A stretch of 64,000 bases of DNA, from assembly GCF_015706575.1 (NCBI RefSeq), contig NW_024037052.1, positions 1,302,001 to 1,366,000 of the forward strand, read 5' to 3'. The position numbers were made by a program, and so were the translations under genes. This stretch comes from Patiria miniata. Its lineage: Eukaryota; Echinodermata; Asteroidea; Valvatida; Asterinidae. Shown here one piece after another: positions 37,801-50,100 of the stretch. The notes beneath the pieces were generated by a model. It had not been told where the DNA came from. It did not search any database and saw only the letters and a program-made list of their open reading frames with translations. How positions within the stretch are numbered: position 1 is the stretch's first letter; each line of letters starts with the position of its first letter.

Positions 37801-40800
37801 GTCATCAAACCTCCAATACATTTCCATTTTATCAACAAGTACTGTATGTCCAACTTGCCATCTCAAACTCCAAAGATATACCCCAAGGTCTACCTCCACG
37901 TTAAAATCCAGCAAGCCCATTCAAATGCAAGGAGGCGCATCAAAACAGAGACGTTTTGCAAGGAGAAACATTACTCATTTACCTGTGGGAGATGAATGCT
38001 GCACTTGGACGACCTTACTTCTGTGCCCTTCATCTTCAATCTGCACACACAGAAAAGAGAAAACTGGGAAGAAACAAAAAGTGTTAGTGAAATGTCAAAA
38101 CTCTGCATCTTTGAACATTCAACGAAGACGAACGGAACTGAAACAAGGGGTGAACACAGTGGGCCCGGACAAATAGGGAGACGAAACAGACAGACATGAA
38201 CAGAACGCAACAAAACAGCCAGCAACCCACCACACACACTTTCACAACGGTCGTCCTGGGGCTAAGACCTGCAAAGAGGACATATCTCCATCCCAAGCTG
38301 GAGATATGATCCCAATTTCAGACCAAAGACCCAGGCAGGGGTAGCTTCCACCGCCGGTGACACAAGTTTCACCTCCCCCTTACCCCCCCCCCCTTCCCTC
38401 CCCGATAGACGTCACACGGAAAAAAGGTTACAGTTACTTAACAAAAACTACGATGAAAACCGGCGTCTTCTCTCTTCGCAGCATTCAAAAGCTCCCTGTG
38501 GCAGAAAAAAAGAGAAAGTATACATTGTAAATTCAATATCCAAATTTTCTGACATCACGTGCTGTCATCAAACCTCCAATACATTTCCATTTTATCAACA
38601 AGTACTGTATGTCCAACTTGCCATCTCAAACTCCAAAGATATACCCCAAGGTCTACCTCCACGTTAAAATCCAGCAAGCCCATTTAAATGCAAGGAAGCG
38701 CATCAAAACAGAGACGTTTTGCAAGGAGAAACATTACTCATTTACCTGTGGGAGATGAATGCTGCACTTGGACGACCTTACTTCTGTGCCCTTCATCTTC
38801 AATCTGCACACACAGAAAAGAGAAAACTGGGAAGAAACAAAAAGTGTTAGTGAAATGTCAAAACTCTGCATCTTTGAACATTCAACGAAGACGAACGGAA
38901 CTGAAACAAGGGGTGAACACAGTGGGCCCGGACAAATAGGGAGACGAAACAGACAGACATGAACAGAACGCAACAAAACAGCCAGCAACCCACCACACAC
39001 ACTTTCACAACGGTCGTCCTGGGGCTAAGACCTGGGACATATCTCCATCCCAAGCTGGAGATATGATCCCAATTTCAGACCAAAGACCCAGGCAGGGGTA
39101 GCTTCCACCGCCGGTGACACAAGTTTCACCTCCCCCTTACCCCCCCCCCCCTTCCCTCCCCGATAGACGTCACACGGAAAAAAGGTTACAGTTACTTAAC
39201 AAAAACTACGATGAAAACCGGCGTCTTCTCTCTTCGCAGCATTCAAAAGCTCCCTGTGGCAGAAAAAAAGAGCAAGTATACATTGTAAATTCAATATCCA
39301 AATTTTCTGACATCACGTCCTGTCATCAAACCTCCAATACATTTCCATTTTATCAACAAGTACTGTATGTCCAACTTCCCATCTCAAACTCCAAAGATAA
39401 ACCCCAAGGTCTACCTCCAAGTTAAAATCCAGCAAGCCCATTCAAATGCAAGGAAGCGCATCAAAACAGAGACGTTTTGCAAGGAGAAACATTACTCATT
39501 TACCTGTGGGAGATGAATGCTGCACTTGGACGACCTTACTTCTGTGCCCTTCATCTTCAATCTGCACACACAGAAAAGAGAAAACTGGGAAGAAACAAAA
39601 AGTGTTAGTGAAATGTCAAAACTCTGCATCTTTGAACATTCAACGAAGACGAACAGAACTGAAACAAGGGGTGAACACAGTGGGCCCGGACAAATAGGGA
39701 GACGAAACAGACAGACATGAACGGAACGCAACAAAACAGCCGGCAACCCACCACACACACTTTCACAACGGTCGTCCTGGGGCTAAGACCTGCAAAGAGG
39801 ACATATCTCCATCCCAAGCTGGAGATATGATCCCAATTTCAGACCAAAGACCCAGGCAGGGGTAGCTTCCACCGCTGGTGACACAAGTTTCACCTCCCCC
39901 TTACCCCCCCCCCCCTTCCCTCCCCGATAGACGTCACACGGAAAAAAGGTTACAGTTACTTAACAAAAACTTCGATGAAAACCGGCGTCTTCTCTCTTCG
40001 CAGCATTCAAAAGCTCCCTGTGGCAGAAAAAAAGAGCAAGTATACATTGTAAATTCAATATCCAAATTTTCTGACATCACGTCCTGTCATCAAACCTCCA
40101 ATACATTTCCATTTTATCAACAAGTACTGTATGTCCAACTTGCCATCTCAAACTCCAAAGATATACCCCAAGGTCTACCTCCACGTTAAAATCCAGCAAG
40201 CCCATTCAAATGCAAGGAAGCGCATCAAAACAGAGACATTTTGCAAGGAGAAACATTACTCATTTACCTGTGGGAGATGAATGCTGCACTTTGACGTCCT
40301 TACTTCTGTGCCCTTCATCTTCAATCTGCACACACAGAAAAGAGAAAACTGGGAAGAAACAAAAAGTGTTACTGAAATGTCAAAACTCTGCATCTTTGAA
40401 CATTCAACGAAGACGAACGGAACTGAAACAAGGGGTGAACACAGCGGGCCCGGACAAATAGGGAGACGAAACAGACAGACATGAACAGAACGCAACAAAA
40501 CAGCTGGCAACCCACCACACACACTTTCACAACGGTCGTCCTGGGGCTAAGACCTGCAAAGAGGACATATCTCCATCCCAAGCTGGAGATATGATCCCAA
40601 TTTCAGACCAAAGACCCAAGCAGGGGTAGCTTCCACCGCCGGTGGCACAAGTTTCACCTCCCCCTTACCCCCCCTTCCCTCCCCGATAGACGTCACACGG
40701 AAAAAAGGTTACAGTTACTTAACAAAAACTTCAATGAAAACCGGCGTCTTCTCTCTTCGCAGCATTCAAAAGCTCCCTGTGGCAGAAAAAGAGAGCAAGT

Positions 40801-41962
40801 ATACATTGTAAATTCAATATCCAAATTTTCTGACATCACGTCCTGTCATCAAACCTCCAATACATTTCCATTTTATCAACAAGTACTGTATGTCCAACTT
40901 CCCATCTCAAACTCCAAAGATATACCCCAAGGGGTACCTCCACGTTAAAATCCAGCAAGCCCATTCAAATGCAAGGAAGCGCATCAAAACAGAGACGTTT
41001 TGCAAGGAGAAACATTACTCATTTACCTGTGGGAGATGAATGCTGCACTTGGACGACCTTACTTCTGTGCCCTTCATCTTCAATCTGCACACACAGAAAA
41101 GAGAAAACTGGGAAGAAACAAAAAGTGTTAGTGAAATGTCAAAACTCTGCATCTTTGAACATTCAACGAAGACGAACGGAACTGAAACAAGGGGTGAACA
41201 CAGTGGGCCCGGACAAATAGGGAGACGAAACAGACAGACATGAACAGAACGCAACAAAACAGCCGGCAACCCACCACACACACTTTCACAACGGTCGTCC
41301 TGGGGCTAAGACCTGCAAAGAGGACATATCTCCATCCCAAGCTGGAGATATGATCCCAATTTCAGACCAAAGACCCAGGCAGGGGTAGCTTCCACCGCCG
41401 GTGACACAAGTTTCACCTCCCCCTTACCCCCCCCTTCCCTCCGCGATAGATGTCACACGGAAAAAAGGTTACAGTTACTTAACAAAAACTTCGATGAAAA
41501 CCGGCGTCTTCTCTCTTCGCAGCATTCAAAAGCTCCCTGTGGCAGAAAAAAAGAGCAAGTACACATTGTAAATTCAATATCCAAATTTTCTGACATCACG
41601 TCCTGTCATCAAACCTCCAATACATTTCCATTTTATCAACAAGTACTGTATGTCCAACTTGCCATCTCAAACTCCAAAGATATACCCCAAGGTCTACCTC
41701 CACGTTAAAATCCAGCAAGCCCATTCAAATGCAAGGAAGCGCATCAAAACAGAGACGTTTTGCAAGGAGAAACATTACTCATTTACCTGTGGGAGATGAA
41801 TGCTGCACTTGGACGACCTTACTTCTGTGCCCTTCATCTTCAATCTGCACACACAGAAAAATGAAAACAGGGAAGAAACAAAAAGTGTTAGTGAAATGTC
41901 AAAACTCTGCATCTTTGAACATTCAACGAAGACGAACGGAACTGAAACAAGGGGTGAACACA
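25809..41962. repeat. 762-bp satellite array 2 (~21 units)
   Basis: The same unit as in 1-3957. Equivalent unit points lie near 26486, 27247, 28008, 30301, 31065, 31826, 32587, 33352, 34112, 34874, 36400, 37162, 37925, 38688, 39446, 40210, 40969 and 41729, among others. Units near the gap (25809 to about 30300) carry many one-base insertions and deletions; those further right are nearly identical. Shared variants mark groups of units, for instance CATACATGAAC near 30568, 31330, 32088 and 33618, and ACTACGATG near 33871, 34633, 38449 and 39206. The last two units carry the same private changes as the last two of array 1 (GGGGTACC near 40932 and 2925; AAAATGAAAACAGG near 41859 and 3855). No gene is recognised. 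Confidence 0.95.
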
Positions 41963-43885
41963 ATTTTCAGGCCAATTTTGCACACTTTTTAGCTGACACA
42001 ATTCTCCAAATATTTCATGAGGCAGTGGCAAGATCACCAGCCAAGTTTGAAGTCTAAATATTTTTTTTAAAATTCCTCAACATTTTGCACCTGCAAGTAA
42101 AGCCAATTCACTTTAATTGAAGCCTTAGACTATAGACTGGTACATGTCCAAGGTTTTCCAAAGATTGGCCTTTCAGAAGTCTGGTGGCATGACTATAGAT
42201 AATTCTTTTGGCACAGTTGATTAATGCAGTTTTAAATGGGTGTCCCAAAGTTGTGAACTAGCATATTGCATGCCTTTCAAACCTAGACCTGTTCGGAACA
42301 TTTTTGAACAATTGGGTTTGCTAATACTTTTGGTCATGGAGGTAAAAGGCCACCTGTTCTTGAATGTTTGTGCCCAAAACTAGCCCCACAAATAGGCGCA
42401 CATTGTGCAGACCATTAAGCTTCCATAGACCTCATGCAGTGATAGCCTAATTACGCGCACTTCTCAAAATCATTACAAATACTGATGAGAACCGTCTCCA
42501 AGATGTTTGAGACACACATCAAATTAAAGCTTGTTTTATCATCTTTCATTTTCCTTGCAAATTTTTTTTTGGGGTGGGGGGGGGTGGGGTATCCAATGTA
42601 TCCAATTTTGAGAAAATTCCATCCAAAGATGATCAGCCCTAAAAGCAGGCCTGAAGCCCATCGCCATTTTGAAAATGGACGCCTACGCTCCATTGCAAAA
42701 CAGTGCCATTTTAGGGCCTAATTTCATCCACATTCCACATTTATACGAGCTCACAGTTCTCTGCGTGGCTTTTATCGTTCTTTTTTACAAATCCTTAAGT
42801 TCACGGCCCTAAAAATGCTCTAATACCGGAGAATTTGAGGGCATGCAAATCGTGATTTGGCCGGCGTATGCAATTTTGGGCCTATTTACTGATCTGCACC
42901 AATGGTTCAATAAACTTCCTCACAATACGGAAGTCCAGTAATTTTGAGCCACTTTTTTATGGGGATGTCCCAAACATGAAGGCCTAAACAGAATTTCGGT
43001 AATACTTATCTTGAAGGACACGCGAATTTTTAAGAGTTCTATTCAAAACTGACTTTTGCAGATGACTGTCCAGCACCAAAGTGACTTTTGCAGGCTGAAG
43101 CAGTCTTTTTTCTTCAGATAAATTCATGTTAGTTGTAATTTTGAAAGCACGTTCAAAGAAAATGTGACTTTCCTACCGTTTTTCGCAGTTCGCCATCTTG
43201 TTTTTTAAAAATATATTTCCTGTTTGTCATCGTCGTCTTTAACCTCTCATAAATCAAAGCCCTGCCCCCCGTTCTTCAAAATTAAACCTGCTGATATTCA
43301 AGAAGGTATCATTGCCAACTGTTCGTTTGTGTCAAGAAATATCAGAATGTCACTTTTGAGTGTCATTTATTCAGTTGTTTTGGCGAGTCTTTTAACCTTA
43401 TGTAGCAACGGGGTCCTAAAGGTAAGGATTACCAGAATTTCTGCTCACAGCTGCATGGATTCTCCTCCAGTGCAGTTCAAAAGTATTTTTTTTTATATAT
43501 TAAATTGATGTTACATGTATTTGGTTTACAATGTCCAAATCAGAAAGACAGGATCCAGACGCCACTTCTGAATTGTGTAAAATGTCTATGGAGCTAGAGT
43601 CAAGTGCATTTTCAAAGTATTTTTCAACAAAATAAACTGGAAATGTTTTTCAGCCCCAGATTCATGCCTTTTAAACATTTTTGCAATGACATGTATTTTA
43701 ACTGCGTTTAGGAAATTCTGAGTGATGCTCGTTGAAAAACTTGTTAAATTTAATAATAAACATGTGTAGAGCAAAGATTTCATACTCAGATCCAAGATGG
43801 CGTTTCCCGCGTTTGGAGTTCGTGTCCCAAACCAACGCCCCCCCCCCCCCCGAAAAAATATTAACACACACACACACACACACAC
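41963..43885. repeat. Duplicated flank of the satellite array (copy B)
   Basis: The near-identical partner of 3958-5880. It starts at the same point in the last satellite unit and ends in a CA microsatellite (43864-43886), after which the two loci share nothing visible. Differences from copy A are a few substitutions (for example in AATTTTGAG against AATTTCGAG near 42604) and homopolymer lengths. Confidence 0.9.
42998..43433 (+). mobile_element. MITE, GGTAAT termini, 8-bp TSD (second copy by duplication)
   Basis: The exact counterpart of 4998-5433, with the same AGAATTTC duplication on both sides (42990-42997 and 43434-43441). It was copied with its surroundings, not inserted independently. 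Confidence 0.85.
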
Positions 43886-44040
43886 ATACTTACACGAAGG
43901 CATATATGGGGTACCAGATTGTGGGGTACCGATGTAAGTACTATTGCTCCTTGTGGGCCATGAATATGGGGTCCTCAATTATTCCCCACAAGGATTATCA
44001 GTGTTTCAAAAACACAAAATACCCCACAAAGTTCCGAGTA

Positions 44041-44400
44041 AACAAAACTGTGCTTGAACAAGAAACTCTTTAATAAATGAAACATTGAAAACCTTAAGTA
44101 CAAAAACTATGCTTGTACAAGCATGGAGGAATTCCTCCATGGTACAAGAAACTCTTTAATAAATGAAACATTGAAAACCTTAAAAGTACAAAAACTGTGC
44201 TTGAACAAGAAACTCTTTAATAAATGAAACATTGAAAACCTTAAGTACAAAAACTATGCTTGTACAAGCATGGAGGAATTCCTCCATGGTACAAGAAACT
44301 CTTTAATAAATGAAACATTGAAAACCTTTAAAGTACAAAAACTATGCTTGTACAAGAACATCTTTAATAAATGCAACAGTGAAAACCTTAAAAACACGAA
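44041..44400. repeat. ~152-bp composite tandem repeat with a 20-bp palindrome
   Basis: Alternating sub-units share 'AAGAAACTCTTTAATAAATG' and 'CATTGAAAACCTTAAGTAC'. Two of them include the perfect palindrome CATGGAGGAATTCCTCCATG (near 44121 and 44268) set in a longer hairpin with TTGTACAAG arms. A related stray copy of CAAGAAATTCTTTAATAAAT is at 44677. It is non-coding. Confidence 0.75.
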
Positions 44401-45041
44401 ACTTTATGCTCGGCCAAAAAAAAAGTTTTGCTTCCGGTTTACCCGACCAACCCTATTCGAACAGCCTCGGGGCTATTTTTTTCAGGAAAAAAGGACCCTC
44501 CCCCCCCCAAAAAAAACACCCACCCACAACATAAATTAGGCCCCTACTACCTTTAACCTTTAAACCTCAACTACACGTAAGCTGTGTGCAAAAGAAATTC
44601 CCTACCTACCTACCTACACATTTTCAAATACCGTGTAATAATGAATCGGAAACATAACTATTTTTGTGGCCTTGTACAAGAAATTCTTTAATAAATACAA
44701 CAGTGAAAAATGAAATAAAAATACAAAATTTTGAAATTTCTGGTAAAGTTCTAGGAATGGATGCATGCAGCTGTGGTGCTTTGCCCAACTTCTCGTTCAG
44801 GAATCCCTTTGGTTCAGGAAAGAACTGAATCGTTCAATACGTGACTTAAAAGCATCCATAATGTCTGACCAGTCAATATCCAATAACAACACATACTGTT
44901 GGGAAATGGCATGACATTAAATCATTCAATTTAAAAGAAAAAGATGCCATATAGACCTATTGGTTTATTTTGCATGTTCCATTGAGCAAGCTGCGTCAAA
45001 GGCAACAAGACTACAAGTTATTAAAAATGCACACATCTGGT

Positions 45042-45133
45042 CCGTTTTCCAAACCCCAGCTTAGGCTCCATCACTATTGCCAAACTGCATGAACGAAGCC
45101 AAAGCGGAGACGAAGCTGGGGTTTGGAAAACGG
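45042..45133. repeat. 92-bp hairpin, likely MITE remnant
   Basis: CCGTTTTCCAAACCCCAGCT at the left end is complementary to the right end. The loop holds about 45 bases. No target duplication was recognised. Confidence 0.6.
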
Positions 45134-45699
45134 CCACTGTGTTCCAGAAGATAAACAAAGGGATAGTTTGGAGGCCAAGTTGCATATAATCTGCGAATGT
45201 CTAGCTTGGGCAAATCATCCTAAATTTCATGAACATTGTGTCCATTTTGTGCCTGAAATTATACCAGTATTGCATGAATATTGATCAATCAAGGAACGTC
45301 CGCCACCTGTTTAACTTACCATCCCATGGTATGTAAAGAATTACAATGTATTTTTTTGTGTGCGCGTTTCCAGTCTACTGTTCTTTTTCTCTTTTGATGT
45401 GCCGGTGTAGCATAAATTTAAGACTCTATGAAATACGGCCTCATTGGTAGTATTACGCATGCTTAATTAAGTGATGATCAGGATAATTAGGAGAGTGACC
45501 GGCACGTGAGAGGGTTTAACCAATAATAGGGAAAATGGGTCAGATTTTCACTGGAGTCTTTTTTTCATATCATACCGTTACCAACACGTAAATTTGGCTG
45601 TATTAATCTAAAGCTATAAAAACAGTAAATACACCACGTGAATTTCCCGCTCGTTTTTTTTTTCCGGTTATTTTCGGTTTATTTCTTCTTTTTTTCACA
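45134..45699. other. No recognised gene
   Basis: Single-copy-looking AT-rich sequence with no gene, RNA or repeat that I can support. Confidence 0.4.
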
Positions 45700-45764
45700 A
45701 CATAGCTTACCTGACCCGACCCAAACCAAAAATCCCAAAGCAAAACCGAACCGAAACCGACCCG

Positions 45765-46143
45765 ACCCGACTTAAATGATGAAAAAAACATCCCGACTTG
45801 ACTGAAATGATGGAAAAACCGACCCGACTCGACTGAAATGATGGAAAAACTGACACGACCCGACTGAAATGATGGAAAAACCGACCTGACCCGACTGAAA
45901 TGATGGAAAAACCGACCTGACCCGACTGAAATGATGGAAAAACCGACACGACCCGACTGAAATGATGGAAAAACTGACACGACCCGACTGAAATGATGGA
46001 AAAACCGACACGACCCGACTGAAATGATGGAAAAACTGACCTGACCCGACTGAAATGATGGAAAAACCGACACGACCCGACTGAAATGATGAAAAAAAAC
46101 GACACGACACGACTGAAATGATGGAAAACCGACACGACCCGAC
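45765..46143. repeat. 31-bp minisatellite
   Basis: About twelve copies of CGACTGAAATGATGGAAAAA followed by (C)CGAC-C-GACC. Because 31 is not a multiple of three and the unit lacks minus-strand stops, all three minus-strand frames stay open for 140-157 codons; these are artefacts, not genes. Flanking GACCCGACCC (45713-45775) and GGGTCGG (46158-46165) suggest decayed or inverted edges. Confidence 0.85.
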
Positions 46144-46897
46144 CCCGTCAGTTTCGAGTTGGGTCGGTATCGGTTCTGTTTTGCACATTACTTGCCAGTG
46201 TGTCTGCATGGAGTCCAATTCTCTGTGTACTGGACTAAGGTCCAAATTCTACATAAAATTGGCAGCAGGTAACGTTTACTTTAAGCTATAGATTTGGATA
46301 CAGTCATAGCGACTAGGCCTAGAAACAGCCCTGTTGCAGCACTGCCATGTTTGAAAATGGCCACAGTAAGAAATTACTTCACCATCAAGAAAAGATTTTG
46401 CCATTTCTTACAGTAAATGTTCCACCAAGAAATGCATCGAGATGTTACAATTATTACCTTTTCACTATGGAAATCAACTTCAATTTCTTTGTTTTACAAA
46501 CGCCCATATTAAACTCTTAAAACCTGCAGTATCTATTGGTTGTCCACTTCATCTTCTAAATGAAAGTCGTAACATTTTAATTGGTACACCAAAGCAAAGT
46601 AAAATTGTTGACACGATATGGCTTACACAAAAATAAGAAAAAAACATGTACCCATATAAAAAACTTTCACTGGGTATTCCAACATCATAATTTGTTCCTT
46701 CATCCTCATGCCATGCATAAATGGACAATAACAGTCTGTGTTTGCACTTCAATCAAGTGCAACCTGCAAAATATGGACAGAAATGATCCTATTTGATACA
46801 TGTATAAAATAGGGACATTTGCTGTAATGTGGAATAAATGTTAAAGTTAACATTTTTCAACTGCAACAAGGATATACTATGCAACTCTATGAATGTT

Positions 46898-47121
46898 TCA
46901 GTTCTTTTCTTTGTCCCGTTCGATGCCACATAGAATAGTTTTCACCTTGTACTTAACATCCCTCCACGACCGCTGATTGAGAGCAGGATGCATTTTTTCC
47001 ATGCATGCTTCACACTCACTTTTACCAGGAACTCTGTGACACTTTATTATTTCGTGTAGTCCTGTCCAAACAGCCGAAGTTTCGGATTTGCTCCATGGCC
47101 TTCGAGATTTGGGAGCAGTGC
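46898..47121 (-). CDS. Terminal exon: Myb/SANT-like segment
   Basis: This 224-bp exon follows acceptor TTTCTTTCAG and ends in a stop after ERDKEKN. It encodes GTAPKSRRPWSKSETSAVW, then 'VPGKSECEACMEKMHP' and 'NQRSWRDVKYKVKTIL'. The pattern of PWS-E-AV, R-W--VK--V and spaced Trp resembles Myb/SANT-type DNA-binding helices. Segments of this kind sit after recombinase-like domains in related proteins, as far as I recall. No AATAAA was seen soon after the stop. Confidence 0.75.
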
Positions 47122-50100
47122 CTGAAAGAAAAATCAATGCACACTGCAACTGAGAACTCGGGCAAGATTACACAACACAAAGTGGCTTTAATAAACAGAT
47201 GGCTTTTGCTAGTTTTGTTCACTGCATAAAATACGCCATTTGTGTGCAAGGATTGAATAATCCAATGTTCACATTCCACATTTAAATTGTAGCCTTTAAT
47301 AGTTTTGCTATTTCAATGGTCTCATAGACTGCTAGCTATTTGACCATCTCAATATAGACATGTATAGACTGGGTTGAAACTGGTTACTGCAATCTGCCTT
47401 GTTGCTCAAATGATATAAGGAGAATGAGTTAAACCAACCATTGGACTTTCCTGTTGGCCTGGGACCTGGTTCTGGAGACTGCATCGGGCTGGACACTGCA
47501 GAGGCACGGACATCTGTCACATCTCCAGTGCGTTGTTTCTTCCTGGTGTGCGTTGTGGACCCTGCTGCTGCTTTGGAAGTACCGACAAAGCAAATATATA
47601 TTATACAGCAAAGCAAAATGTTTTAATGTGTTTTAGAAGATATATCATTAGCCACACCTTCCTGTTTTGGTAGTTTTGGTAGTTTTGGTATTATCTGCAA
47701 AGTCGCGTAACAAACAATCCATTACATTGTCTTGTACACAGCAGTAACCCCCAGCATGCTGTTCGATTTGCTTCCATCAAACAGATTCCGTTGTTATTTG
47801 AGTTCCACTCAGGTACTGCAATTCGTCATGTGAGTGACCACTTAGGTCTATCCAAATTTGTTTGTAAAACAAGAAATAATCTAGTGCATTAGATCACTTT
47901 GATCTGAAATTACTAGTTTGCAACTTAATTAACATATGTCACAAATCAGTATTTTGTGAGATGGTTTCAAACAGGCCTGCAGTACGGTAGCTTTCAAAAA
48001 GATAAGCTTTTTGCCATTTCTGTGTCTTGAGCCTTTACGTATTCTACCCCCTTTAAAGTGTAGCACCAGTACTCAAATACAGTAGCGAGAATGAGTTAAT
48101 TAAACCAACCATTGGACTCTCCTGTTGGCCTGGGACCTGGTTCTGGAGACTGCATCGGGCTGGACACTGCAGAGGCACGGACATCTGTCACATCTCCAGT
48201 GCCTCGTTTCTTCCTGGTGTGCGTTGTGGACCCTGCTGCTGCTTCGGAAGTACCGACTGGATTATACAATGTACAGCAACAGATTAACAATTGTGCATCA
48301 GCAGAAAACAATTACATTTTAGTTGTATTACATGCCCATTTGTAAATTGTTTGCACTAGGTTGGTCTGCAAATCTTTTTGACAGCAGATGTTGCGGTAAT
48401 GAGTTGCTTCTTCTTATGTGCTGGGCTGTTGCATTATACCAACATTTCTGGAGGAAAACCAGTAGTACACCCAAGGAAAAACAAACAAACAGTCATGTAC
48501 ATTATGCATGTATACAGCAAAAGGGGATTTTTCTCAGTAGGGCACTGTGTACAAAAACTAAAGAGGTATGTGTTTATAATGTTAAACACAAAGACACAAT
48601 GGGACGTCCTTAGTTTGAGCCCATATACACAATTATTTGCACATGTATGTATGTTCACTGCAGTGATGAGCCAAGCATTAATTCAATTCCTGAACCAGCT
48701 ATTAACACTTGGTAGTTCTTGGCAAAGCAATTTTAAGAAGTGAATCAATAATGCAAGAACATCACCCATTTCCAAACACAAATAATGGTTCTGGGCATTC
48801 AATATTAGAAACGGTTGTAACGGAAGTATGTACCTTGAGCTTCTTCAGTGTCTGAATCCATATCTGGCACAGGAATGTCTGTAAGCAAAATAGTGAACAA
48901 AAAAAAACCCAGAATAATAAGTTTACAAAATATACATTCAAAAACTTATGCATAAAATATGCATGCTAGATTCCATCAAAACACCTGCAGCTACATGTAT
49001 GACTGGGCATGGAAAAATACGGAACAATTCATAACTTTGAGTGTCAACACTAATATCAATCATGTGGCATACACAACATCAAGTGACGCGGCAATGATGA
49101 ATTAAATCAATTATCAGGAAAACAAAGCTTGTGTACATGTACTATGAATTTAGTCAAAATTTACTGACAGGTTTGTTTGCAACTTTCCAATGATGGAATG
49201 CAGCTGTTATTTTATATTTACTTGGGGATAATTAGGAGAAAAGTAGGAGATACGCATTCTGATCACTAGGTAAATCTTAAATTGTCTAAGCTCCACATGT
49301 ATCTAAAATGATTGAAAACTTAATGAGCAATTCTAGTTATGAGCTGTTGCAAAAAATGAATGCAAAGTTGAGGTCGGTGGCATGACAGTATAAGGTGCAG
49401 GGTCTTCATCAGAGGCTAAATTCAAGACCCTGATGTAGACTCTGCAAGGGGTAAACATTAGGCTACTGACTACAACCTCTAAAGCTTGAATATGTGACAC
49501 TCACCATCAAGATCTATTTCGTCCAGGGACTTCCCCACAAACTTCCCTACATTGCCACTGTCAATGGCCAACATAAGTTTGGCTACTTTTGTCAGTTCGA
49601 TAGTGGGTGCAGAGAGACGATAGTAGTCTCTGTGAACATTGATGCTGTGTCCAAGATGGTCTGCTAACCAATCCAACTGAGAGTCCTTGAGGTTGAGGAT
49701 CTGGCTGACTGTTGCTGTATACTTTCGCATTTTTGTGGTGCGAATTAGATGCGGTTTCTGCAAATTGGCTTCCTTAGTGAGTTCTCGCAGACTATCACAG
49801 GCTCGTAGGTTGGTGTTACAGCCAGGTCGAGCAAAGAAGTATGGATTCTCTTTGGGTACCCCACAAACATCACGACAAGTTGTCAGCTGATCCATCGCTG
49901 CCTTGGTCTCTGCCGGAATCAGAATGGGTACTTTCCTCCCGCGTTTACCACGTGTATACACCATATCCAATTCCTGCATTAGGTGGCGTTCAAGAGGCGT
50001 CAGATACTGCTTTATGTCGGAGATACTTGCTGCATCCCAGTTGGGCCGACTTGTATACGACTTGAGACTACATGAAAAAAAAAGAGGTTTTTTTTAAGTA

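Noticed and set aside
45603-46245. Three overlapping minus-strand frames of 142-157 codons
   Set aside because: A 31-bp repeat without stops opens all three frames with the same shuffled residues (SVFPSFQSG and so on); it is a minisatellite.
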